The notes: generated by a model from the letters alone, not told the origin. A DNA stretch of 64,000 bases from Sipunculus nudus (GCA_026874595.1 CM049322.1:37009340-37073339), one strand, 5' to 3'. Shown: positions 12,025-25,129, numbered from the stretch's first letter. Numbers and translations: made by a program.

Positions 12025-12788
12025 AGGTAATGGAAAGAAAAAAAGACTTTAAAGAGAATCTATGATGTTCTATCGAGGATTCAGCATTCTGGTTTTGATG
12101 CAAAGGCTCTCACTGGTGACTTTTAGCTCAGAGGTCCAATGCCTTAAGGTAGCAGGATTGGGTAAAAAACCCTAATAAAATCAACGAAAAAGTCATTTAA
12201 TATTGATATTAGACCCTTAAATTAAATATCATATTTAACCTGGTACAATTTTTACATTGATGGTATACATTTTTTAAAACTTTTATTCATTTTCATTTAA
12301 TATTTTAACATTAATTTTGAAAAATCTTACACAGCACTATTTTTAGCAGCCTGTAACAGCAAGACACTTTTTAGCTGGCTAATATTAAACTACACTATCT
12401 CCAAAGGGCTTTTTTCCTCTTTCGTGCGTCATTCTTGATAAGATATGAAATTTATTTGATTTTATTGAACACAAATTTTAAATTTCAGTTTAAACGATAG
12501 AGACATGACAAAGAATTAACAAAATATTACTTTTGAGATATTTTCATGTAGTTAAAAAAATCCATACTTTATGCGAATAATATGGATTAAAAATAATTTT
12601 TTGCATGAGTTTGGATATGTGGGTAATTCCTAACGATGTCCAAGCCCTCCCGGACACAGTGTGCTCTGAAGCTGGCTGTTGCATCTCGACGAACTTGCTG
12701 TGTTCCCAAGTATGCCGGGGTAATTTTATAACACATTTAATCGAATTAAGGCTGCACATACTTAAGATATTCAGCTCAACATCATATA
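12025..12788. other. non-coding stretch
   Basis: AT-rich; no exon or repeat recognised. Confidence 0.6.
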
Positions 12789-12872
12789 CAGTGAAATCCT
12801 CGGGCTATAGACACACCGCTTTAACGAACAAATCGCCCGGTCCCGTGAGTGTCCGCTATAGGGGTTTCACTG
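12789..12872. mobile_element. 84-bp MITE with TA flanks
   Basis: The element starts CAGTGAAATCC and ends GGGTTTCACTG, giving an 8-bp perfect inverted terminus that extends with mismatches. TA lies on both sides (12787-12788 and 12873-12874). The CAGTG termini and TA target resemble pogo/Tigger MITEs. Nothing is coded inside. Confidence 0.75.
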
Positions 12873-12874
12873 TA

Positions 12875-13539
12875 TTTCATTTACGTTTTTTTTCTTCACT
12901 CTTTCAACGCCTTAACTATTTTAACCATTAAATTATAACTACAACAACAATAATCCGACAAACAATAGCTTAATACGTATCCACAATCTACGTTGCACAG
13001 GGAATCTGTTCATATTAATCTTCTGTCTTAGTCACCTGCAGTGCTAAAAAATTACATAGTTTTGATTATTCAAATATAAAAAGTGTTTAAATATACAAGG
13101 TAAAGTTTTGTATGATGTTTTCTCATGTATATGATTACGTAATATAATCTTCCCTTCCTGGAAGAGCTTTTCCAGAAGAATGGCGTAGGAACCAAGTAAA
13201 TTAAAAAGTAAAACCTTTGTTACAAAATTTAAATTTGTTGTGTGTTCTTCTTAACCATAAAAGCAAGATTTTTTTCCCCAAAAAAATGGGTTTCCTAAAT
13301 GAAACGTTTTGAAGTTAATTGATAAAAATATTCAAATTGCTTATTTCTCGGATCGCAGATGTCATATATGGTTTCAAATTAATCACGTATGTAACTTACA
13401 GTATAAAATTTCAAATTGTCCTTCAGACTTTTTTGAAAGATAAGTTTAACAGATTTAAAATCGATATGAATTGGGAAAAGACTGATTTTGAAATAAAAAC
13501 TTAAAAACTATCAAATAAAATTAACACTATACTTATTCA
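12875..13539. other. non-coding AT-rich stretch
   Basis: No gene recognised. The 61-residue open frame at 13319-13504 has no features beyond AT-rich composition. Confidence 0.55.
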
Positions 13540-13941
13540 CTATCACAGTGATCCAGAGGTGCAGATATGTGTGTGTATGTACATGTGTGTGTATGTGTAC
13601 ATATATATGTATGTTCGTAAAAGGGTTATTTATAAACCACTGTGATACTCTGGTATAATCATAATTTAATCATATACTACGTATTCACTATCACAGGGCT
13701 ACATTGGTGTATGTAATTATATGTTTGTAAAAGATTATTGTTACACTACCGTGATACACTATACAGAATAACAGTAATTATAGCATGGACTACTTATTTA
13801 CTATCAAAGGGGTACAGTGGTGCAGATATTCACATATTCGTAAAAGGTTATTAATGAAGTACTGTGATACTCTGGAAGAATCATCATTAAAGAATTAAAT
13901 ACTTATTCACTATCACAGAGGTCCAGTGGTGCATGTATATG

Positions 13942-13982
<41 letters not shown>

Positions 13983-15030
13983 ATATGAGTATATATATAT
14001 ATATGTATGTGGGTATGTATATATATGTATATATGTTTGTGAAAGGTTATTGATAAACTACTATGATACTCTGGTATACTCTGGTATAATTAAAATTGAG
14101 ACAATGGTTACTTTTTCACTATGACAAGGGTAGAGTGGTGCAGATATTTATATGTTTGTAAAAGGTTATTTATAAACTACCGTGATACAGTGTGATAATT
14201 GGGATCAAAGCATTAACTATTTACTCACTCACACAGGGGTACAGTGGTGCTGCTATCTATATATATGTAAAAGGTTATTTATAAACTACCGTGATACAGT
14301 GTGATAATTGGGATCAAAGCATTAACTATTTACTCACTCACACAGGGGTACAGTGGTGCTGCTATTTATATATATGTAAAAGGTTATTTATAAACTACCG
14401 TGATACAGTGTGATAATTGGGATCAAAGCATTAACTATTTACTCACTAACACAGGGGTACAGTGGTGCTGCTACTTATATATATGTAAACGGTTATTTAT
14501 AAACTACCGTGATACAGTGTGATAATCGGGATCAAAGCATTAACTATTTACTCACTAACACAGGGGTACAGTGGTGCTGCTATTTATATATATGTAAAAG
14601 GTTATTTATAAACTACCGTGATACAGTGTGATAATTGGGATCAAAGCATTAACTATTTACTCACTCACACAGGGGTACAGTGGTGCTGCTATTTATATAT
14701 ATGTAAAAGGTTATTTATAAACTACCGTGATACAGTGTGATAATTGGGATCAAAGCATTAACTATTTACTCACTCACACAGGGGTACAGTGGTGCTGCTA
14801 TTTATATATATGTAAAAGGTTTTTATAAACTACTGTGATACTCTGGTTATTTATAGCATTTAATACTTATTTACTAACACAGTGGTACAGTGGTGCAGAT
14901 ATTTTCATGTTTGTGAAAGGTTATTCACAAACTACTCTGACGCGCTGGGATAATTGGGATTAAAGCATCAAAGTGGTGATACTCTGGGATAATCGAAATT
15001 TAAGCTTGTTCACAATCACAGTGGTACTAT
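13540..15030. repeat. satellite array with homogenised 109-bp core
   Basis: Units share CACAG..GTACAGTGGTGC, a TATATATGTAAAAGGTTATT-like segment and ACTACCGTGATAC. In the core (about 14150-14830) the anchor CGTGATACAGTG recurs at 14181, 14290, 14399, 14508, 14617 and 14726, exactly 109 bp apart, with very few differences. Units outside the core are longer, diverged and carry TA/TG expansions (for example 13949-13972). This pattern is expected from unequal exchange homogenising the centre of an array. Confidence 0.93.
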
Positions 15031-15329
15031 TGAACTGAATGATCAGGACTATTTTGTTACAAATTTAATACTTCAAGGAGCCCCTTTATCAAGTTTTGTC
15101 TTTGGTCATTAACTAATTCAGTTACAGTTTTTATATATTATGGCAGAAAAGGAGGGTAGCCCCAGCCTATATTTGGTGGCATGCTCAAATCAAAGCAGCG
15201 ATGCTTTATTCATTTGTATATAATGTGTTTTCATTTTATGTTAATTGTTTATCGTCATTTTATAGTAGGTTGTTGACGTATTTAATGAGGAAACCATGGG
15301 CGCAGTTCTTAGATAATAGCGCGAATAAA

Positions 15330-17900
15330 ACTATCCTATGGGTGTATCATTAGAACAATACCGTGCAACAACTGGTTCATTTCTCTGTAGAACTTATTTT
15401 CGCCGTAATATTAGGATCTTAAACGAGTTGTTTGGATTCTTGAAATCCGCGAATGGAAATATTACTAGTGAAGTGTTGATAAAAATGTTACTTGTACTTC
15501 TGAGCCCTTCAGGTCTGATCGTAATAGACACGGCGGTGGTGTAGCTGTTTATATCAGCACAAATTTATCCTGTTCACGTAAAACAGATCTCGAGGAAACA
15601 GAAAGTGAAAGCGTATGGGTCGAAATCAAAATAAATAAAAAATATATCATCTTAGGAACATACTACAGACCACCAGGCCAATCTCGACCTTGTGTAGACC
15701 GTTTTCTTTCTGGTTTAGAAAGTAGTATAACTAAGGCTCTTTCAGAGAATCCATATTCATTGATCTTAACGGGTGATTTTAATGACAGGTGTAATCAATG
15801 GAGTTCAGATCACATGACGAGTGATTTAGGCAATAATTTAGTTATATTGACCGAGCAGAACGGCCTACATAAATTGGTAAATGAACCCACAAGAATCACT
15901 GACATTTCATCATCATCACTTGACCTTGTAATAACAGACAAGCCTGGCTTCGTAAGTGACTTAAAAATACTTAGTGTCATTTCTATATGTGATCACAGCA
16001 TACTTGTGTGGTCATTCTCCATGGTAATTGGGAAATCATCTACTTTTACAAGAAAGGTTTATTACTACGATAAAGCGAATCTGACTGGTCTTAAAGAATC
16101 TTTGGAAAGTGCCCCATGGGATACAGTCTTAAGTATATACTATGATGTCTCTGACATAGCAGACTATTTTAATTACATATTTGTTGACGCTATAAATACA
16201 TTCGTACCAAACAATGTTGTTAATGTTAAGCCAAATGACAAACCGTGGATGAACCATAAATAAAAGCAACTTATCAGAAAGAGAAATCGAAAATGGAAAA
16301 CATATACGAAGACAAAAAGTCCAAAACACACTCAAAATTATAAGAAAATTCGGAACTCTGTAGTGCTTGAAAATAGAAAGAGCTATAAGCTATACTTAAA
16401 GAAGATAAATAAAAAAACTTACAGACCCATATACTCAGTGTCGGGCATGGTGGAAAATTTCTAAGGCTTTCGTTGACAAAAAACAACAATTCATTTTCAC
16501 CGCTGGACCATAATGGGAATTTAATTGTAGACAAAGCCGAACAGGCTAAGATTTTTAACAGTTATTTTGCTTCACAAATTAATTACGTTTACAGTTCTCA
16601 ATCGTCATTTGATAATGATGCTAAATTACAAATAACACATAAACTTGTTGAATTGAGATTCACAGAAACTGAGGTATCTCATGTCTTGAGATCATTGGAT
16701 AGACACAAAGCTACTGGGCCTAGAGGAATTAGTAATTTTATACTTTAAAAACAGCAGATGTTATATGTAGACCACTGTGTAAACTATTCAATTATTGTAT
16801 TATTACTGGGACATTTCCTGATTCTTGGAAAACTGCTCATGTGATTCCAGTATTTAAAAAACTATCGGCCTATTTCATTGCTGAATAATATTTCTAAATT
16901 ATTAGAACTACTTGTCTTTAATAAGTTATATGGCTACTTGATAAAAAATAACCGGTTAATCCATATAATTCTGGATACAAGAAACACCATAGCTGTGAAC
17001 ATTTACTGGTTAAACTGTGCCATGATATTTACACAGGATTTGAGAGAGAATATGAAACCAGGATGGTCTGCCTCGATGCATCAAAAGCTTTTGACAGGGT
17101 CTGGCATCACGGATTAGTTTATTAATTAAAATCATTAGGAATCGAAGGATGCATCTTAACATTTATTATAAATTACCTGAGTCATAGGCGACAACGTATT
17201 GTAATTCAAGGACATATATCAGAAAGTGTGGCAATCAATTCCGGCGTTCCCCAAGGATCTATTCTTGGCCCTCTACTATTCCTAGTTTATGTCAATGATA
17301 TTCATTTAGGCTTGGAAAATAATATATTATTATACGCCGATGACACCTGTATTTATTCATGCAAAGATGACCCCAGAACAGCTGCAGCTTCACCCAATAG
17401 GGACTTGGAACGTCTAAGTAGCTGGGCTGGGAAATGGTATCTGAAATTTAACGCAGAGGAAACTCAGACAATTTGTTTTTCTAACAAGAAGAGGAACATT
17501 TCAGTTTCATTGGACAGAAACTGACTGATACAAGTAGTCTGTCATATTTGGGAGTCACCTAAATTGATTCGCTTTCCTGGCAGGAACAAATAAACATAAT
17601 GTGTTTGAAAGCCAGTAAGCGTTTGGGAAGTTTGAAATATTATAAATTCCATTTCTCTATGAAAGTTTTAGATGGTATGTATAAATCGTTAATACGACCA
17701 GTACTGGAGTATGGTAATATAATATTTAACAATTGTTCTGTCAGACAGTCATATCAACTGGAGAGTACTCAACGGAAAGCAGCTTTAACATGTACTGGAG
17801 AGCTCTCGACTACCAGCACTGGTGTTATGTTAAAAGAGCTACGATGGTCAAGTCTAAAAACGAGAAGAATATGGATAGTCAACAAGGGACTACGTGTATC
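15330..17900 (+). mobile_element. degenerate non-LTR retrotransposon (endonuclease-RT)
   Basis: Successive frames encode fragments of a LINE ORF2. The endonuclease part shows HGGGVAVYIS (~15530), GTYYRPP (~15655), TGDFND (~15770) and a CDHSI motif (~15990). The RT part shows a KATGP motif (~16710), YRPIS (~16865), DASKAFDRVWH (~17075), SGVPQGSILGPLLFLVY (~17240) and the catalytic YADD (~17335). A thumb-like region containing SLIRPVLEYGN follows near 17690. Several frameshifts and stops break it, the endonuclease N-terminus is missing, and similarity stops near 17880 before the usual C-terminus. The motif set fits the CR1/Jockey group. It is not active. Confidence 0.9.
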
Positions 17901-17984
17901 CGCAAAAATCAGAGTGGGAAAGGTGAAGTGAGGCATGGATTGAGTGGCAAGGGGAAATAGAGTGAGGTGTGCTGCATAATAGAC

Positions 17985-20900
17985 TGGATGTCTGCAGCCG
18001 AAATGTGTATGTAGGTTGCGCCACCTACCACAAAATCCAGAAAGCTGTCCAAGATGTATAAACATGCAAAATTTTAGGCAGATAAGTCAAACCACTACCG
18101 AGATATGAGTGATTTTAGCCCATGGCAGACAAATAGACGGACACTGTGCAAAAATGGTGGCAGGTGGCGCCACCAATTTTGTGTATGATTAAGAGATATT
18201 TGAGATCTATAAACATGCACAATTTTTGCCCAATCGGTCAAATGGTCCCTGAGATATGAGCTTGGGGTCCTGATATATGAGCCTAAATGCTTGCAGCGTA
18301 TACATAAATATAGGTGGTGCCACCTGCCACAAAATCGAGAAAGCTATCAAAGATGTATGAACATGCAAAATTTTAGGCAGATAAGTCACACCACTACTGA
18401 GATATGTGTGATTTTATCCCACGGCAGACAAACAGACGGACGCTGTGCAAAAATGGTTGCAGGTGGCACCACCTGTTTTGCGTATGATAAAGAGCTATGG
18501 GAGATCTATACATATGCAAAATTTTGGCCCAACTGGTCAAACGGTTCCCGAGATATGAGCTTGGATGTCTGCAGCTTAAACGTGAATGTAGGTGGCGCCA
18601 TCTGTCATAAAGTCAAGAAAGCTGTCCAGGATGTATACACATGCAAAATTTCAGGTGGATAAGTCAAACCACTGCCGAGATATGAGTGATTTTATCCAAA
18701 GGCAGAAGAACAAATGGACGCTGTGCAAAAATGGTTGTTGATGGCGCCACCATTTTAGTGTATGTTATAAAGCTTTCCAAGGGCTACATTTGTGCAAAAT
18801 CTTAAGCCTTATAGGTCAAACGGTTCCCGAGATATGTGGGTTTATGTGTGGAAACAGACGCACAAATGGACGCTAAGCAGAGAGGAAAGGTCAGAGGTCA
18901 ACCAAAAATGAGGGCGCAGCAGTTCACATGTGACCGGTCATAATTCCGAATTTTGAAAAAATTCTGTCCAGTGGTTATGGAGGAGTTCTCCGGAAACCTA
19001 TGCGGCGATGGCGGCAGCGTCGGGTCCCGACTGAAAACATAGTATCCGCAAAACTCTGTTTTGGCGGATACAATGATTGTAGCTGGCACCACCAGTCTTA
19101 TATACAACCAAGAGATATATACATATGCCCAATGTCAGACTGATATGTCAAACCCGTCCTGTGAAATAAGCAGGGACATACACTGTGCAAAAATTATTGT
19201 AGGTGGCGCCACCAGTCTTATTCACTATAAGCTACCCGATATGTATAAACATGCCCAATTTTAGGCTGATGTATCAAATTCCTCTGTAGAAATAAGCAGG
19301 CGCATACACTGCAAAAGTCAATGAAGGTGGCACCACTTGTCTTGTAAATGAGAATACCATCAAAGGCGCATAGACAGGTCAAAATATCAGTCCAATACAT
19401 CAAACTTCCCCAGAGTTTGATGCACTGGGCTGACAAGGCTTAGTTGAGTAAGGCAGTTGCCCCCGAACGACCTGTGACAAATTGCTGCCTCAAGCTACTG
19501 CACTGAGTGAACTCTTGACCTGCACCTGGCTAGACTGAGTGAACATTTGACCTGTACCTGGCTGCACTGAGTGAACTCTTGACCTGTTGCATAATCTGAC
19601 ACAGTTGGCAGTCTGCCAAAGCTGTAAATAGATTCAGGCTGAACTTTGGTGCCAAATATGATGCAGTGAGCAGTCTGCCAAAGCTATAAATAGAATGCAG
19701 CTACTGCACTGAGTGAACTCTTGACCTATACCTAGCTGCACTTCTTCCAATCCTGGCAGTGTGCCAAAACTATTCATACAGCTGACATCATCTTGGCTAA
19801 TGGCCAACATCAAGGCACTGGCAATCTGCCAAAGGTAAAACAAGTGCTGCCATCTGTACACAAATGTGGTCCCTACTTGAAATAACTTTGAAATTTATTT
19901 TCCCAATACAAAATGCTTTTCAGCTGACTTTTTCTTATAAAAAAGAAATCAGGAATATATGTAAAATTATTACGGATGCATACTGAATGCAAAATTAAAA
20001 TACAGATATATCTCATTGATGGTAAATTCTTGAATTAAGTTGAGTAGGGATACCAATAATTTATAATCCACGTACAGTTGTCTTTATATAGCCACAGAGA
20101 GCTGAATATCCATGATTGTAACATTGCCTGGTATGATGAAAAACTAAAATCATAAATCTTAATTTTTTAAAAGCTTTTAAAAAAACTTTCTTGTCAATAT
20201 AAACCAAAGATAACCTGAAATCTAAATGTCTAGTGGCTTGATGTAACAGATGCTGATAAACTGCGGCCAGGCTAGATGTAACAGCATCACACAGCTAACA
20301 TATTTGGTAAAAAACTCAATTCAATCTCCATAATTCAGCCAAAAATCATTCATGTGGAACCATTAATGACAATTATTATAAGAATTATTGTTAGGATTAT
20401 TCTTGTAAAATATTTGATAAACTGGCTTCAGTGGCATCAGTCGAAAAACGTTTCGCAGGTTTATAACTCATACAGGAAGATAAAGCAAACTGGCTAAGTT
20501 CAGCTTCCCGTAACTCAGCCAAAAAGCACTGAACCAAAACCATTTGAACAAACTTGAATTATCAACATCTGAGGATAATTAATGTGTGAGATTTAAGAAT
20601 TCGGCCCAGTGGTTTTTGAGAAGAAGATCTTTGTAGCCACTGAGCTGTAATGGGCTGTTATGGCATATGACTAAATTTAGCTTCCTATAACATAGCCAAA
20701 AGTCACTGAAAAGAAACCATTTGAACAAACTTCAGAAAGCAATACCCTACGATCATTTCTGTGTGATATTAAACATTTTTGCCATATGGTTTCAGAAAAG
20801 AAGTTTTTTGTAGCCCTCAGTGTGATACAGGCACTGATGACCCCCTGCAAAAAAGGCCGATGCAGGTGGCGCCACCAATACCTCAATATCAGATATGACC

Positions 20901-21340
20901 TATGTGACCAACATTGGCATAAAATTTGGTGATGATAGCTCCAGCCGTTTCTGAGATTTAAATTTTAATATGCTTTTTTGCACAGTTAACAAAGTTCAAC
21001 CTCCTGTAACTCGGCCAAAATCTCCGAACTGGAACCATTCGAACAAACTTGAGAAAGATTGTTCCAGGGATCATTTCTGTGAAATATTGGACAATTTGGC
21101 TGGACAGTTTCGGATAAGAAGATTTTTAAAGCTTTTTTAGCTTTTTCCCTATAAAATCTAAGAAAATGTAGTTAGAAAAAAATAAGCAAAATTCGATATA
21201 GTTTTTTGGATGACTGATTATTTGCAAAAAATTTGGTGATGCTAGCTCCTGTCGTTTTTGAGATAGCTATGGTTAACGTACAGACGACGCACGATACACG
21301 ATGGACGATGCCGCACCATCGCATAAGCTCACAGGTTCGC
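17985..21340 (+). repeat. composite repeat of several tandem unit types
   Basis: Three unit types follow one another. 17985-19440 has roughly 130-150-bp units, each with a GGTGGCGCCACC-like palindrome (perfect at 18163-18174 and 19202-19213) and phrases like CAAAATTTTAGGC and GAGATATGAG. 19445-19860 has short repeats of CACTGAGTGAACTCTTGACC and CAGTCTGCCAAAGCTATAAA. 20320-21120 has units with CTCAGCCAAAA...ACCATTTGAACAAACTT. It ends with an ACGACGCACGATACACGATGG-like tail and AAGCTCAC..GCTAAAAA. The same order recurs in shortened form at 40300-41530, so it behaves as one dispersed element. No protein is encoded. Confidence 0.75.
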
Positions 21341-21345
21341 TAAAA

Positions 21346-22140
21346 ATTATTATTGCGACTATCATCGTCAGCATGAAATTATCCTTAGCCGGTTGCGACT
21401 AGGTGCGTGTTGCTTAAATCAGTACCTATTTTCCATTGGAAAGATTGATACTCATTTATGTCAATGTAACGAGGAAGAGGAGAGCGTCCGGCATTTTCTT
21501 CTAAGATGTCCTAAATATATTTTATTTAGACAAACTCTTTTCACCAACTTGACTTGTTTATTTAGGGAAACACAGCTGGATACTCCTATATGAATTACAC
21601 AGCCAGAACATAAAACCAATAAAGAAAACGAAAAACTCATGAAAATGTTTCTACATGGGGAACACCTATGTAACTCAAGCATCTTTTTCTGAAACATGTC
21701 ACTGATTAAATTATCCGTACACAGCGCTTTACTACCAGTTGACTGCACTTATTCAAAAGATTCTTTGGTTAGAGGTAAACATATTAGTTGTAAACAAAAA
21801 AATATATATTTCTTTAACCATGGTTTTAATCTAATTGATAAGCTCGATATGAACTTCGACATTTCACGTTTATTGTTTTATTGTACTACGTCTACCAACA
21901 TAATATATGTATATGTATCTGTGTATGTAGAATGTCAATCTGTATTAATGTATATTATGCATTTGTATATATCTCACCGTGTGTGATTATATGTGCACTT
22001 TTTCAATCTGATCATTTGTACATATATATATATCCATTCATGTTAATTTATCACTGTTCACTTTCTTTTTATTTTTATGCAGGAGAGCATTTGCATTAGC
22101 CTTATCGGCTACTTTGTTATCCTGTTGAAATAAATATGTT
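21346..22140 (+). mobile_element. LINE 3' fragment, copy 1
   Basis: The translated segment at about 21360-21590 carries RLRLGACCLN, then CQCNEEEESVRHFLLRCPKY. This is the C-terminal Cys/His motif typical of Jockey/CR1-type reverse transcriptases (C-x-C...H-x4-C). A 3' untranslated-like tail follows, ending near GTTGAAATAAATATG (22120). The fragment is 5' truncated and could derive from the same family as the LINE at 15330, whose C-terminus is missing. Confidence 0.8.
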
Positions 22141-22299
22141 TAAACCAACACTGTAAACTTAAATTATTTCTTTCGACGGTTTAGATGATCTTATTACAAT
22201 AAACAAATAAACAACATTGTTAAACAATATAAGCGTTAGTGCACATAATAAAAGTTATCATGAAAAAACAAGTGGACAAAAGTAGAGGAATGGGATACT

Positions 22300-22400
22300 T
22301 GGTGTGCAATATTCGCGAGGTTAAAATTTCACGATTTTCGCCTTTTCATTATTTCGAGAGGGCTCATTTTTCGCAAGCACGCCATATAAAAATCTAAACA
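22300..22400. repeat. dispersed repeat with TTCGCGAGG-type words
   Basis: Sequence around ATTCGCGAGGTTAAAATTTC resembles blocks at 23973-24073, 24240-24330 and, less closely, 28225-28330. All contain alternating CGCGA/TCGCG words in AT-rich DNA. It is probably a decayed MITE family; ends were not determined. Confidence 0.45.
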
Positions 22401-22507
22401 GAGCATACCAACAATTAAATGATTTTATGATATTAAATAATATATATGCACAAACGCGTGAGGATAGTAAGGGGACTCAAGTTAATATGTAACGAGTAGA
22501 AACAATT

Positions 22508-24180
22508 TGATGACCCCCTGCAAAAAAGGCCGATGCAGGTGGCGCCACCAATACCTCAATATCAGATATGACCTATGTGACCAACATTGGCATAAAATTT
22601 GGTGATGATAGCTCCAGCCGTTTCTGAGATTTAAATTTTAATATGCTTTTTTGCACAGTTAACAAAGTTCAACCTCCTGTAACTCGGCCAAAATCTCCGA
22701 ACTGGAACCATTCGAACAAACTTGAGAAAGATTGTTCCAGGGATCATTTCTGTGAAATATTGGACAATTTGGCTGGACAGTTTCGGATAAGAAGATTTTT
22801 AAAGCTTTTTTAGCTTTTTCCCTATAAAATCTAAGAAAATGTAGTTAGAAAAAAATAAGCAAAATTCGATATAGTTTTTTGGATGACTGATTATTTGCAA
22901 AAAATTTGGTGATGCTAGCTCCTGTCGTTTTTGAGATAGCTATGGTTAACGTACAGACGACGCACGATACACGATGGACGATGCCGCACCATCGCATAAG
23001 CTCACAGGTTCGCTAAAAATTATTATTGCGACTATCATCGTCAGCATGAAATTATCCTTAGCCGGTTGCGACTAGGTGCGTGTTGCTTAAATCAGTACCT
23101 ATTTTCCATTGGAAAGATTGATACTCATTTATGTCAATGTAACGAGGAAGAGGAGAGCGTCCGGCATTTTCTTCTAAGATGTCCTAAATATATTTTATTT
23201 AGACAAACTCTTTTCACCAACTTGACTTGTTTATTTAGGGAAACACAGCTGGATACTCCTATATGAATTACACAGCCAGAACATAAAACCAATAAAGAAA
23301 ACGAAAAACTCATGAAAATGTTTCTACATGGGGAACACCTATGTAACTCAAGCATCTTTTTCTGAAACATGTCACTGATTAAATTATCCGTACACAGCGC
23401 TTTACTACCAGTTGACTGCACTTATTCAAAAGATTCTTTGGTTAGAGGTAAACATATTAGTTGTAAACAAAAAAATATATATTTCTTTAACCATGGTTTT
23501 AATCTAATTGATAAGCTCGATATGAACTTCGACATTTCACGTTTATTGTTTTATTGTACTACGTCTACCAACATAATATATGTATATGTATCTGTGTATG
23601 TAGAATGTCAATCTGTATTAATGTATATTATGCATTTGTATATATCTCACCGTGTGTGATTATATGTGCACTTTTTCAATCTGATCATTTGTACATATAT
23701 ATATATCCATTCATGTTAATTTATCACTGTTCACTTTCTTTTTATTTTTATGCAGGAGAGCATTTGCATTAGCCTTATCGGCTACTTTGTTATCCTGTTG
23801 AAATAAATATGTTTAAACCAACACTGTAAACTTAAATTATTTCTTTCGACGGTTTAGATGATCTTATTACAATAAACAAATAAACAACATTGTTAAACAA
23901 TATAAGCGTTAGTGCACATAATAAAAGTTATCATGAAAAAACAAGTGGACAAAAGTAGAGGAATGGGATACTTGGTGTGCAATATTCGCGAGGTTAAAAT
24001 TTCACGATTTTCGCCTTTTCATTATTTCGAGAGGGCTCATTTTTCGCAAGCACGCCATATAAAAATCTAAACAGAGCATACCAACAATTAAATGATTTTA
24101 TGATATTAAATAATATATATGCACAAACGCGTGAGGATAGTAAGGAGACTCAAGTTAATATGTAACGAGTAGAAACAATT
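22508..24180. repeat. 1,673-bp tandem duplication, copy 2
   Basis: Second copy of the block at 20835-22507, in direct orientation with no spacer. It is either a very recent duplication or two alleles assembled in tandem. Confidence 0.95.
23019..23813 (+). mobile_element. LINE 3' fragment, copy 2
   Basis: Copy of the fragment at 21346-22140 by the 1,673-bp duplication, with the same C-terminal Cys/His motif at about 23033-23263. Confidence 0.8.
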
Positions 24181-25120
24181 TGAAAGTTTGACATCATTTT
24201 TAATAACAAACTTTTTCCTTCATACTTGCCTCCGACGATTGGGCTTTTTATTCACGAAGGTTTAATTTTCGCGATTATTGCTTCAGTATTGCGAATTTGA
24301 AACCCTCGCGAACACAAAGGCAACCACAGTATGTAGATTGAGGAGACACTGTTAACTCTACATTCTGCATTGTAACAGATCTTATACCACTGGGACTCTT
24401 TTCTTCCAGCACAGAAACTTTCTTCTTTTCTCTGTCAATTAAAAACATTTGCGGAATATTCAAAAGGATATGCGTGCATATTTAAAAGACATTTAGTATA
24501 TAATTTGATCTTAATTCAAATAATATCGTGAAAAGGAATTCTTGATATTGCTGAACGTCACGTGTGCTTGAATATATTTACTCCTGATTAAAGCTATAAA
24601 GTATAAGAAAAATATAAAAATTGGATGATTGGATTGGATGATAAAGATATAATGATAGTACAGTTTTCTTCTAATCTTTACGAATTGTACTAACTTCATT
24701 CTGTAAAACACAGACTGGATAAAGATCGCAACAATTGCGAGTACGGCAAGGCAAATAGACGGGTTTCGCCCATTCAGTCCCTTTACACTTAGCCAGGGTC
24801 GGGGATTCCGTCGTATTCTCGCCAGCCCGAAGTTCATATTCGTGATTGTCGCAAGCCGTGTGTGGGTACAGTCGACGTTAGAGGGGACACCTATTAAACG
24901 TGTAATATCGACTACACTTAACATTTATTATACAAAAAAAACACAATAAATGATGTTTAAATTTATGATAATAAACAATTGAATTATCCAGTTTTAATTC
25001 TTCACTCAAACATTATGTGTTGCACTAGATGGCGCTGAGATGCAAGAGCAGTCTTACCGTAATTAGTAATGAAGACATGTTCAGAGCTACCCATTTACGG
25101 AAGAAATAAAAAACAAACGA
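24181..25120. other. stretch without a recognised gene
   Basis: A minus-strand open frame of 137 residues (24511-24924) covers an unusually GC-rich island at 24740-24910. No domain is recognised and the island may be part of a repeat. Part of 24240-24330 belongs to the TTCGCGAGG-type repeat. Confidence 0.4.
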
Positions 25121-25129
25121 AAACGAGGC

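Larger units (their letters stand above)
20835..22507. repeat. 1,673-bp tandem duplication, copy 1
   Basis: This block is repeated immediately downstream at an offset of exactly 1,673 bp. By eye I found a single difference (a G at 22473 versus A at 24146, within AAGGGGACTC/AAGGAGACTC). The word TGA is shared at both breakpoints. The unit contains the end of the composite repeat, a LINE 3' fragment and an AT-rich repeat. Confidence 0.95.

Noticed and set aside
13910-14830. CRISPR-like regularly spaced repeats
   Set aside because: Units are head-to-tail without unique spacers in a eukaryotic context; this is a satellite.
24511-24924. 137-residue minus-strand open frame over a GC-richer island
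   Set aside because: No domain, no splice context, and the last half is AT-rich low complexity; left as unexplained sequence.
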